Source: Guadua angustifolia (Eukaryota; Streptophyta; Magnoliopsida; Poales; Poaceae). Taken from it: 64,000 nt of DNA. A model generated the notes under the pieces. The model was not told the origin of the DNA and ran no database searches. It saw only the letters and a program-made list of their open reading frames with translations. The position numbers were made by a program, and so were the translations under genes. Of this stretch, positions 33,481 to 45,300 are shown in pieces (position 1 is the first letter of the stretch; each line of letters starts with the position of its first letter). The stretch spans positions 15,832,423 through 15,896,422 of the forward strand of contig CM070515.1 in assembly GCA_036346375.1 (NCBI GenBank). The letters run 5' to 3'.

Positions 33481-36400
33481 GGTGGTTGAGTAATTCCCGT
33501 CACCATCTGCTAAATTTAGTGGGTGACGCGAGCGATCTCGGCGTTGGTGACTGGCCGGCGAGTTCGTCGCTCATTAACTACGGATAGATGAGTTCGGTGC
33601 GTTTGGTGGTCGCCTGCGACGAACTCTGCTTGGACGCGTCCGATCTGTCACTAAGTCTTTTCAGTCTTCACTGCATTTGGCTTAGACATGCAGCATTCCC
33701 TGGTGATCAGGCAGCCCGTTCTTCTCTCAGATATGTCCACATCTAGTGTGCAGGGAAGTAGCCAAGTAGGATGGTTGATCCGTGTCCGATTTATGCTAAA
33801 TCTCCAGATTAGGAGGGGCAGACTTTTCAGGATGAAAGTGATATTTTAATTCAAAGCAGCTCAGGACGATTAGACTCAAGCAACAGTATGTTGGGTATAT
33901 AGTAAGCTGAACACCCGGCTGTCACGGCTAAATTGAAGTACTTTTTCTTGCCAATTCTCTGTAGTCTGAAACAAATAACGCAAAACGGCGCAATTACATC
34001 GAAGAACGACATAGCTATTTGAAATCGTCTTGGAATATAGACTATAATTCAGTGCAAAATTGTGATTTTAGCAGCGGTGAACCTGTCGAGTTTAGAAACA
34101 CCACCGTCCATTAATGAAACTATGTAATTAGTGACCGACCAGTCATCGCCGGCACAATGGGAGACCACAAACAAAGCAGGCAGGAGAAGCACCCATCCTA
34201 GGCAGCAATGACCCGCCATGCATACTGATATGACATTACTGCCTGAGGTGAGTGATCTAATTGGCCGTGCATCTGCAACCAATTGTACCCATAAGGACAT
34301 CTCCAATAGTAACATTTTAACTGTTTCTTAGCTATACCATGTTAGCAAAATTCTACGAGGGTAAGAAAGAGAGCGCGCTTTCTTGTACAAGAGATAATAG
34401 TCACACAAACCAACGCAAATAATGATAGAGTGTGAGTAAGATCTGATGGAAATAATATAAAATAGTTAGATGAATGATTTGAAAGACAAACTATAGGAGA
34501 TGTTGTCTCTAGTGCTGTCCATAGATGAGTTGGAATTCTTTCTTAGAGACAAGCTGTCGTGCGCTTGCTACCGATCTCTCCATGAAGGGGAGGGGACCCT
34601 CTACAGTTGCCTTGCCCAGCATTCATGAGCACAGGTGGGAGTGATGAGGCAGCGCTGATGATCGGTGAGAAATGGACGCGGGCACGGGCAATCTGGGACA
34701 TCAATGCCTGCAGCTCACTATTATTATGCGCCTTGCCTTTGCTTCCTCGGAGATGAGATCACAGATGAGCTCCATCTGTGTGCTTCCTGCGGCTGCCTTC
34801 TCTTCTGCACGTTGCTGCTACATGCGTGGCCTCATCTCATCTACCTCACTCAGGTAGATCTCTAGCGAAAGATGGAACATTCCGTACCAGATATCTCATC
34901 ATAAATTGACATGGCGTGAATTGATTCTTGCGAGAGGGGAGGGACAGTTTGGGGCGCAAAAATTTACAAGAATTTTGCAAGAAAAGAAGATCCAAGTCCT
35001 GAGGTGTTACTATGAAATTTTCATGTTCGAAACAGGCCTGAAAATGTAGGAAGGCAGTGATATAGCATAAGTTGGATTCGACCTAACCAAAATAAAGTTC
35101 TCGAGAACATTTCCTTTGCCGAAAATGCCAATTTGCATGCGAAGTCTTGCAGGAAGCAGGATCATGAATGTTTATTGCTTTAAGCGTGACAAGATCTTCT
35201 TGGCCAACCATAAGATATGTACTTTGTTGTATCGTTAATTACAAAATTACTATTATATAATTTTATAGATTGAACTACTTGAGTGGCTTAGTCAACTCAG
35301 CACACCACTACTTATTCCTCTGTTTGACCGTCCAAGTCTGAAAACTTCCCTTTTCCTGACGAAAAAACACACTTAACTACAGCATTGACTTTGTTGCCGT
35401 TTCAGATGTAAAAAGTAAAAGAGAAAGGAAATTACTCAAGGATATGTACAACTGTGTCATTATCAAGAGAAGTGTTGCCATCTTGCATCACTGTCCATGT
35501 AATCAATATTAATAAACAGTGGTGTGATGCTTCCCATCTTAATAAATAATTTTCTTGAAGGAACACTATGAGTAATATATTGTCTGTACTTTGTGCTAAT
35601 GAGGACAAAGAGCAACCTGTAAGCTAATCTCGTTTACCTGTGCAGACAAAAAGGCTATGCCAAGAGAGAACACTGTGTGTGTGCATAGTAGAAAAATCTC
35701 AATCTAGAATAAGAGAAAAGATACACCAAAAGTTCTCTTCTTGCTATAAAGAAGTTTGAAAAGAGGACTAGATTGGAGTGATGCTACCTCTAGTAGCTGC
35801 TTAATATAAAACTTGAAAATTAATCAATAAATGGCAATAGTTACTGGAAAATGCATCTATAGTTTAGTTTATAATGTGTGGACATTTTTCTCTAAGCTTG
35901 CGTGGATATTGCTTCTTCTGATCTACTAAAAGGACATCAGTAATACTACAAAAGGACACATTCATGTGGCCTGTTGGGTTAGTGTTGTCAAATGGATCTG
36001 ATTATTAAACAATATGGTTCAATTTTAAGATTCTTCGACAAATGCAAATACAAATATATATAGGGTGCATGGTTTGATTTTGCTTTTGATTCTGGATTAT
36101 ACTCCAAGCGAATAAAAACAAACAATCCGATTCTAGATTTCGATTCTCACAATCCAACTCACCCAGATACACCAATCCACAATCCACTTTATACGCTTTT
36201 GATTCCAAATTTTAGAGAATCGGTTTCTTTATAATCACAATCCAAAATCAACTTTTAGAGAATCTAAAACAAAACAAATAGCTCTAAATTTTGTATTATT
36301 GTTCCAATGAATGTGCTAAGAAGACAGCCACATGGTCGTTGTGCCCTCACTTCTACCCATACTACGTCAACACTAGTAGCACATGGATTTGCTTTTCCTT

Positions 36401-36884
36401 ATTTTCCACTGTTATAACCATGTTACCATTCAAACTCAAGTCAAGTTTATAAACTACCAAAACCAAAACTAAAATGGAAGTTATTACAACAGTGAGAAGA
36501 TGTATTAACCTTTTTTACCAAAATTCCACAGTGTAATTTAACTTAAATAATAATCACACCAGACAAAACATTTAAACTCCAAAATGATTTTATCTTGGAG
36601 TAAAAATTTCCTCCTTACCTAGGATTCCACCACCCAAAAGGAGAAACACCATGATAGTAATGATCAATTAAACTACTAACATGCAACCAAACCCCACTAA
36701 AAAAACTAAAACTAACATTTTTTTAGCTCAAATCTCCATGTAGCAAGACCATACAAATAAAATGGGAGCTCTTAAGTCTACAAGACGAGAAAACATCAAA
36801 CATCAAAAGCCTACAACCACATAGCGCAACAGTTACCACCCCCACTCTGTGCTCCACTGTGTTGCCGCGCTCCCATTGGCCGCG
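33481..36884 (+). other. Upstream region of PP2C copy 1, with two MITE-like insertions
   Basis: No coding frame is convincing. A MITE-like unit at 34297-34503 has imperfect inverted ends ACATCTCCAATAG and CTATAGGAGATGT. Another at about 36057-36292 (hAT-like, AGGGT...GTTTG to AACAAATAGCTCT) contains many AATCC/GGATT palindromes. A probable 5' UTR lies just before the ATG at 36885. The unit 2 equivalent is 43670-47087. Confidence 0.4.
34297..34503. mobile_element. MITE-like element, D2 unit 1
   Basis: Imperfect inverted ends ACATCTCCAATAGT and ACTATAGGAGATGT span about 207 bases with no coding frame. The duplicate is at 44486-44696. No target duplication was defined. Confidence 0.5.
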
Positions 36885-39800
36885 ATGGGCTCCTGCCTCT
36901 CTCCCAACCGGACCCCGCCGGCGGCCGCGCGGCGTGGCCGCATCGGTGGAGGAAGAGGAGCCACGGGTGCGGGACGCGCGGCTGCGGGCGGTGCCTGCTC
37001 CAGCGGCGGGGCCGGCGGCAGAAGCTACCTGGCGGCGGCGCCGGCGGAGAGATGACGGAGGAGGAGCTCGCGCGGGTCGCCGGGAGGATGAGCGCGAACG
37101 GCGCGAGCGCGGCGGCGTGCCTTCATACGCAGCAGGGCGGAAGGGCACCAACCAGGACGCCATGGTCGTGTGGGAGGTGAGCTAGTAACCGCTAATTTTT
37201 CTTGCTTGGTGATTTTTCCGGTGGATCCTGACTCCTGGTCAGTGGCGTTTGGTCCATGAGCGATTCTTGGTTCCAAAAGAGCCGCCTTTTTTCGCCATGG
37301 CGTACGGTTTAGAACGTAAGTGCTTGCGTTTACTCTTCGAAGTCTTCTCTGAGCTCATCGTGGTAATGGCTTGGTTGGGCTTGGATTGCTAGTCGATTTA
37401 GATTTCAAGTGTTGTTTGGTTCAAGAGGAGAAATCAACTTTTGTAACGGAGTGTTTGATTCGAAATGAAAAGGTTTTTGGTTTTAAATGGTGTTTTTTCC
37501 CCGTTGCTCTTCTCTGAGTTGATCTCAGCAATGGTTTGGATAGGTTCGGATTTGCGGTGGAATTGCAGCAGTTCTAGCATTTTTTATTTGATCCGAAAGG
37601 AAGCATCTTTTTTGCTCTACTGGATTGCTTGATTTGAAATGCGAAGAATTCGGCTTTAGATTATTTGAGCTTTAATCTGAAAGTAAGAAGTTCTTAAAGT
37701 TGGTACTATTGAATTATATATATCGAACTTTTTCCGTGGTAGTTATGAAGATTTCTGATACTTTTACATTACAAGTTTTCTGATAGATGGGACATGAATT
37801 GGTTGCGATGTTGGAGCATTCTGCTTGCCATTGCCTTGATTCAAAACTTTGTGTATAGTGCAAGCGAGATCCTTTCCTGTGATCCTTGGCAAACTTTTCC
37901 ACCTTTTTTTTTTTTTTGGTTCTGTTTTATTTAAAGAATGGTATACGTTTGCTGTTTTCTTGAATTGGATGTGCTTGGGAGGTCAAGTTATTTGCTGGGG
38001 CTAGTAATAGCTGGCTTGTTCAATTTAGGGTCCATCCTAATCAGTTAACCAATTCCGCATTAGTTTCGTGAATAAGTAAACAAGTGCTATATTGGGCCAT
38101 TACACTATAGGCTGTTATGATCCTAATCTGCTAATAGGTCGAGATTAACTAAAGGGAGGGATGAAGTACAATTAATGGATATTTTCTCATTTCTTGAGAC
38201 CTATGACTAGCTAAACGTATGTAGGTATCTAAGAATATCTTGTGTGCATTATTTTAACAAGTCAAACTAGTAAAGGCATCCATTTTCTAAGATGCATGGC
38301 GGATCATGTTCTTCAGAGGACAGTAAAGAGAAATTATGCAGGTAGATTCTCAGAATAGTGCTATTGATTGCTAATAGTCAAAGAAAAAGGTACTTCCTTT
38401 ATTAGAGTGAGAGGTACTTCTCTGTTGAAATTGAGTTTTTATATCTATCCTTGGGGGTTTTATTTTGTTCTCTCTGATAATCTCCTCATATTCCTTTTTT
38501 TAAAGGTCAGTTATACCAGAAGTCACATTTCTATTCATCTTTCCACATTTCATTGTGAATACATAATAATCTTGTAGGCACTATTTGATGCCTTGCTAAT
38601 AGAATTTTCTTAATGTAGGAATATTCTCATAAATTAAAGATTGTCAGTTGCACCGGTCGTGAAACGGGCCTACTGAATTTATATTGTTACATGGCATAAT
38701 GCCCTGTGAGTTGACTAGTTCCATGCCATGAATGATTGGGTGTTCATTTGATATCTTTTCCTTGCCTAGCTACTAAGTTTCTCGATAGTTTCTTTTGTAC
38801 TATTTGAAATCTGTTTATCAGATTTCTTCGTGATGCATTTCCTACATTTATCCTTCAAAATCCCATATGCCTGTGAGGTCACTCTATACCATTATACCAT
38901 ATTCTTAATATTCCATGGTGAAAACATGAATATACTGGACAAATAAGATTCCAGCAATACAGTTTGTTGTAACCTGGGCATCTCTTCAATACTTTTTGCA
39001 TGATAGTGAAGTGCATGGCTACATTTACTTTAAAACTAATTAACGATAGACACTAGTAGCTGATCAGATCACTTGATACTGGAAGGGAAAATGAGGCACT
39101 TATATTCCAGTAAATGCCTTACTTATTCACTTGACTGCTATGTGATGTCGCCTTGCTTTTACTGCAGAGTTTCAATTCAAGTGACAGCGTCTTCTGTGGT
39201 GTCTTTGATGGTCATGGGCCATATGGTCATTTTGTTGCCAAGAAAGTTAGAGATTCTCTTCCTGTCAAGTTACACACACAATGGAAAACCAGTGCTAGTG
39301 GGGGCACTAGTCCTCATCAAAACAGAAGCATTTCTGGAAATATGAACTCTGAAGAAACAGCATCTGTTGTTGATGATGAATGGGATGAATCTGTTGATGC
39401 TGATGGGAGTGAAAAGCTACCTGAGAAGTTCCTTCCACTTAAGCAGTCTTATTTCAAGGCTTTCAAATTGATGGACAAGGAACTCAAGCTGCATCCTACA
39501 ATTGATTGCTTTTGTAGTGGTACTACAGCAGTCACATTGGTAAAACAGGTGATGTATACTTATAACATATCCTAGTGTTTGTACTTTGTAGATAACTTAC
39601 TGATTGAAGTTTTTGAAAAAAGTGGTAGAAATAGAACTTAAATTATGGATGAACTGGACGTGGCTTATTCTCCAGGGATGGGATCTTGTAGTTGGAAACC
39701 TTGGGGACTCGAGAGCAATAATGGGGACATGGGATGCCTCCAACAATCTAACTGCTGTACAACTCACTGTTGATTTGAAGCCTAACCTTCCCAGTATGTT

Positions 39801-41177
39801 CATCTGTCTTTGATCATTTCATTGGGTACCTTGGGTTTGAATATTTTTGTTAGTTGTGCATTTATGACCTTTTCCTCCACTTCTTTCCTCAATATGTCTC
39901 TGTTCAAACTATCATTTTACTATAATTTAGTTATAATTACTTGTCCAAATTGATCACTTTCTTTTGGTTGTTGTAATCTTTAAGCTTCATTTGTTATTCT
40001 TCAGGGAAGCTGCGAGGATCCAGCAATGTAGAGGAAGAGTTTTTGCTCTTCAGGATGAACCAGAAGTTGCCAGAGTATGGTTGCCAAATAGTGACTCTCC
40101 TGGATTGGCAATGGCAAGAGCTTTTGGAGACTTCTGCCTCAAAGATTATGGTTTAATATCAGTTCCAGAGATATGCTATCGGGCGTCTTACTGAAAAGGA
40201 TGAGTTTATAATATTAGCCACTGATGGGGTATTCTTCTTATCACCTTATTTAAAATGGTACTCCAAATTAGAAATTTCACTTTTTAATTGAATACATCTG
40301 AGCTCTCCAATGAATCAACTATTTTATAAGGGATAGATAAGTCATAACTGCATTGCATGTACATATAACAGTTCTTAGGGCTTGCAAAAATGCTCAGAAT
40401 TCAGCATGCACTTCTAGCTTTTGCGCCCAAGGGTTAAGACTTTGCTACTAGGTTTCCTGGTTTGCTTTTTGGTTAAACCACCATGTCTCTCCTGAAGTCT
40501 AAACCTTGACAGTATTAGTCTACAGAGCAGGGCATTTCTACATAATTTGTGCTTAGATGGAGCAATATGTAAAACATATTTAATAGGTCAGATGGTTCGC
40601 AGCCTTAAAAATAATATGGAAGGAAGTTTCCTTGGAAAATTAGCCAAAAAGGTGGTCACTCTGAATTTTACCCTCTGGTTTTAGACAAGTCTATGGTCTT
40701 ATGTGCTTTTGTTATTCAAGATGCTTTGGCTTTTGTACTTTTTCCCTTCTATGCAAATAAGACCAAGAAATTCACCTTTACCATAATCCATGGTTGTGCA
40801 TTGATTAAAGACAGAAAATTGCTACTTAATCCCTAGGGAGTAGTTTATTTTCATAGGTTTGCACAGAAAGGTGTTTCATCCTTCAGTTGCTTCAATTCTG
40901 TTATATTAGAAAAACTCGATGGCTGTAGGTTTGGGACGTTCTGTCAAACAAGGAGGCTGTTGATATTGTAGCTTCAGCCCCATCTCGAGCAACAGCTGCC
41001 AGGGCTCTTGTTGATTGTGCTGTCAGATCTTGGAGATTGAAGTTCCCAACATCAAAGAGTGATGATTGCGCTGTTGTGTGCTTATTCTTGGACCATGAAA
41101 AGTCTACCGACACGGTTCAAGAGAGTGAACCCAACAAGGAAACGGCAGAACCCGTCGGGAGACTATGCCATGGATGA
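36885..41177 (+). pseudogene. PP2C-type protein phosphatase, upstream copy, truncated by duplication
   Basis: This copy has the same five exons as the downstream gene: 36885-37176, 39168-39548, 39676-39793, 40005-40228 and 40929 onward. Exon 1 is 292 bases instead of 300, so the frame shifts after MGSCLS. Exon 4 lacks one G at its start and gains one G near its end (CTATCGGGCG against CTATCGGCG). The last exon runs into the D2 joint after residue 417 of the intact protein, then reads GRLCHG and a stop at 41175. The phosphatase fold through the SDDCAVVCLFLD motif is retained; the C-terminal tail is lost. If the indels are consensus errors, this would be a full catalytic domain with a short tail; as written it is a pseudogene. 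Confidence 0.75.
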
Positions 41178-42327
41178 CCGTTGTATGGATGGTACGGAGG
41201 GCATCGAAGATCCTCTTATCTTCCGAAGGGATCGAGCTCCACTGCACCTCGATGACGTTACATCGCGGCAAACAAAGGGCAAAGGCTTTGCCACCAACGG
41301 CATGGTGTTGGCAATATATGGATAGAATCATTGAAATTGATGGTGGACGGATGTAGCGTATGTTATTTGTAAATATTGTCAAGCTAAATTATTTGCATAT
41401 GTAGTCGAGCAATAAGTCATCTTAAGCTTACATGTGGAGATATGTTTGAAGAAGATATCACCCAACGTAGGCCTAGAAGGGCGTCTAGACCCAAATGAAC
41501 ATCAACATCAATGGTTCGTAAGCACATTGATATACAAAGTTGAGGTAGCTATAGAGGAAATTGCACGACATATAATTATTGATGATCTTTCACTTAGAAT
41601 GGGTAAGTGCTCTAGTTTTGAAAGACCGATCTAATGTGGTTTTTGTTCACAATACCAACATGTTAATAGGAGAACGATTACATGTGACATGCGTAATGTA
41701 CAAACGTAACTAGCAAGCTTGAAATATAATTTCATGAGAATTAGTTTTCCTTTGTTTTGACATCGATATATGATCTTCATTCCACCAAAAGCGGCTTATC
41801 TCAAAGTCTTCACAAGACATTACTTAGACGATGACTACAACCTAAACAAAAGGATCATATGGTTTAGACTAATCAATGAGGCACACACTCGGAGAGACTA
41901 TCGCTACATATGTATTTGAGATTATTAGTGAACTTAAAATAAAAAAGTAGATTTATTGTCATTACTCTTGACAATATATCAACTAACACGACTTAAGTAT
42001 GGAGCATATCGCACCGCATCTTGAGACTTATATTGAGGTTTCATACTCTAACATATGTGCATATGCTATATCATTAATCTCATGGTGTAGGTAGGTTTGA
42101 ATGTAATGAAATCAAGTTTAAACAAAATATGTCATGCTATCCAATTTGTTACAGCTTCGATGACAAGATACGCCTAGTTCGTAGAATACTATAAGGCTAC
42201 TAATAAGAGGCCAAGAAGATTCAACCTTGACATGAGGTTAGATGGAACACTACATATACTCTACTAGAGCTGTGCAAGAACTACAAGTACATTATCACTA
42301 TCTTCGTCAATTGTAATACTAGTAAGC
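41157..42327 (+). pseudogene. Dead hAT transposase with BED zinc finger (unit 2)
   Basis: Second copy of the same transposase remnant, starting exactly at the duplication joint and thus fused to the truncated PP2C exon. The CKYC and HVEICLKK pieces and the TLDNISTNT core are recognisable. Differences from unit 1 are mostly 1-3 base indels near CG sites. Confidence 0.78.
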
Positions 42328-45300
42328 TTTAGCCTCTTCTTTTTTGATGTTGCTCCAATGAGATCCTCGGCTACCTGAGGCCCTAGTGTGGTCCTTGGCC
42401 CTCATTCATCTTCCTTCACCTTGTGGCTGCCGCTTCACATGTATTCCATGGTGAACCAAGGACGGAAATGGCAGTCGGCAACTCTAGGCATGTCGTGGAC
42501 GGTAAGGTATCTTCGGTGCTCCATGTTCCTGAACCTTTGGTGTTTACCGTGCTTTTTTTTGTGCCGTTGATTGGTATCATGGTGGATTTGGTACTCGGTA
42601 ACTTGTTGCCTTTTCTGTGAAGTAAGCCCTTCGTGGCTTACTGTTCTTGGTTGACATGGTCTCTTCCCCAGCTAGGAGGTGTATTATGTGGCTCTGTGCA
42701 GCTTTGGCTGTATCTCGGGAATACTCAGTGAATTGCTTCATTTGGTGGTTTGTAGCATTGTATCTCCAGAAGCTTCACCGGTGATTTGTGATAGTACAAC
42801 AACGATATTGTTTTCTGGGCCATCATTTTTGACAAACCTTGCCTGTTTCACTAACCTTGAGTTGGTGGTTTGTGAGTATATTTGATCATTTGTCATTTTA
42901 TTTACATTGTGCAAAAGGGGCTAGATAGTACTCTGTCTTGGGACTTTGCATGTTGGGGTTGCTAATACTCTTTGAAGATTGGGCTTTATGAGACAATTTA
43001 TGACAATAAGTTAGTTTACTATTTAGACATTAAAATTGATTCTTGCCTAGTTAATTTACTTGTCTAGTACAATTAATTCACTTGATCTGTGTAGTACAGT
43101 TCTATATAAACATTGTCTGTTGTTCCTTATTTATGTCAATACTTGTTCTGTTGTCACTTTCAATACGGTCACACACGCAGATACACATATGCTGAACTAT
43201 TAGAGTGATTAATCATACTGGTATTGAAGCAAATTAATTTTGGCCAGCCCAACCTCTGAGAGCAAATAATTTAGTTACCAACTTGAGCTATGTTACTAGT
43301 TGAATGCCACATTTTATTTCCTATTGCCATGCACGAATATTTATTATACATGAGCAGTACGTCTTTATGCTTGGATATCTACTAAATATCATGCTTCTGC
43401 TTCTATTTATTTCATATGGCAGAATTAGTCGTTTATTAATTAAGTTTAGAATTAAAGTTATAAAGATATTGCGAATACCGTATTTACCACAACATTTAGG
43501 ACACTTTCGATCTGGTGTTACCGAAACTCTAAAAGTCCTGACTCGCAGAAACGGCCAAACACATCAAGATCGAGCTGCGAACACCACTACATACATAAAT
43601 AGGATAGAGCTGGGCAAGCAAAATTAAAGCATTGGTTTTGGTCCTCAAGATTGCTCGGCATGAAAGGGGGGTGGTTGAGTAATTCCCGTCACCATCTGCT
43701 AAATTTAGTGGGTGACGCGAGCGATCTCGGCGTTGGTGACTGGCCGGCGAGTTCGTCGCTCATTAACTACGGATAGATGAGTTCGGTGTGTTTGGTGGTC
43801 GCCTGCGACGAACTCTGCTTGGACGCGTCCGATCTGTCACTAAGTCTTTTCAGTCTTCACTGCATTTGGCTTAGACATGCAGCATTCCCTGGTGATCAGG
43901 CAGCCCGTTCTTCTCTCAGATATGTCCACATCTAGTGTGCAGGGAAGTAGCCAAGTAGGATGGTTGATCCGTGTCCGATTTATGCTAAATCTCCAGATTA
44001 GGAGGGGCAGACTTTTCAGGATGAAAGTGATATTTTAATTCAAAGCAGCTCAGGACGATTAGACTCAAGCAACAGTATGTTGGGTATATAGTAAGCTGAA
44101 CACCCGGCTGTCACGGCTAAATTGAAGTACTTTTTCTTGCCAATTCTCTGTAGTCTGAAACAAATAACGCAAAACGGCGCAATTACATCGAAGAACGACA
44201 TAGCTATTTGAAATCGTCTTGGAATATAGACTATAATTCAGTGCAAAATTGTGATTTTAGCAGCGGTGAACCTGTCGAGTTTAGAAACACCACCGTCCAT
44301 TAATGAAACTATGTAATTAGTGACCGACCAGTCATCGCCGGCACAATGGGAGACCACAAACAAAGCAGGCAGGAGAAGCACCCATCCTAGGCAGCAATGA
44401 CCCGCCATGCATACTGATATGACATTACTGCCTGAGGTGAGTGATCTAATTGGCCGTGCATCTGCAACCAATTGTACCCATAAGGACATCTCCAATAGTA
44501 ACATTTTAACTGTTTCTTAGCTATACCATGTTAGCAAAATCCTACGCAGAGGTAAGAAAGAGAGCGTGCTCTCTTGTACAAGAGATAATAGTCACACAAA
44601 CCAACGCAAATAATGATAGAGTGTGAGAGTAAGATCTGATGGAAATAATATAAAATAGTTAGATGAATGATTTGAAAGATAAACTATAGGAGATGTTGTC
44701 TCTAGTGCTGTCCATAGATGAGTTGGAATTCTTAGAGACAAGCTGTCGTGCGCTTGCTACCGATCTCTCCATGAAGGGGAGGGGACCCTCTACAGTTGCC
44801 TTGCCCAGCATTCATGAGCACAGGTGGGAGTGATGAGGCAACGCTGATGATCGGTGAGAAATGGACGCGGGCACGGGCAATCTGGGACATCAATGCCTGC
44901 AGCTCACTATTATTATGCGCCTTGCCTTTGCTTCCTCGGAGATGAGATCACAGATGAGCTCCATCTGTGTGCTTCCCTGCGGCTGCCTTCTCTTCTGCAC
45001 GTTGCTGCCACATGCGTGGCCTCATCTCATCTACCTCACTCAGGTAGATCTCTAGCGAAAGATGGAACATTCCGTACCAGATATCTCATCATAAATTGAC
45101 ATGGCGTGAATTAATTCTTGCGAGAGGGGGAGGGACAGTTTGGGGGCGCAAAAAATTTACAAGAATTTTGCAAGAAAAGAAGATCCAAGTCCTGAGGTGT
45201 TACTATGAAATTTTCATGTTCGAAACAGGCCTGAAAATGTAGGAAGGCAGTGATATAGCATAAGTTGGATTCGACCTAACCAAAATAAAGTTCTCGAGAA

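Larger units (their letters stand above)
30656..41157 (+). repeat. Tandem duplication D2, unit 1 (10.5 kb)
   Basis: GGGAGACTATGCCATGG at 30656 recurs at 41157, and everything to 41156 is repeated directly from 41158 to about 51380. The joint reads CCCGTC then GGGAGAC, with only 1-base overlap between the two source ends. Unit 1 carries 315 bases (31829-32143) that are absent from unit 2. Confidence 0.95.

Noticed and set aside
36723..37163. Minus-strand frame over PP2C exon 1 (copy 1) and the related one at 47014-47469
   Set aside because: Antisense of a GC-rich first exon whose sense frame encodes a recognised PP2C.
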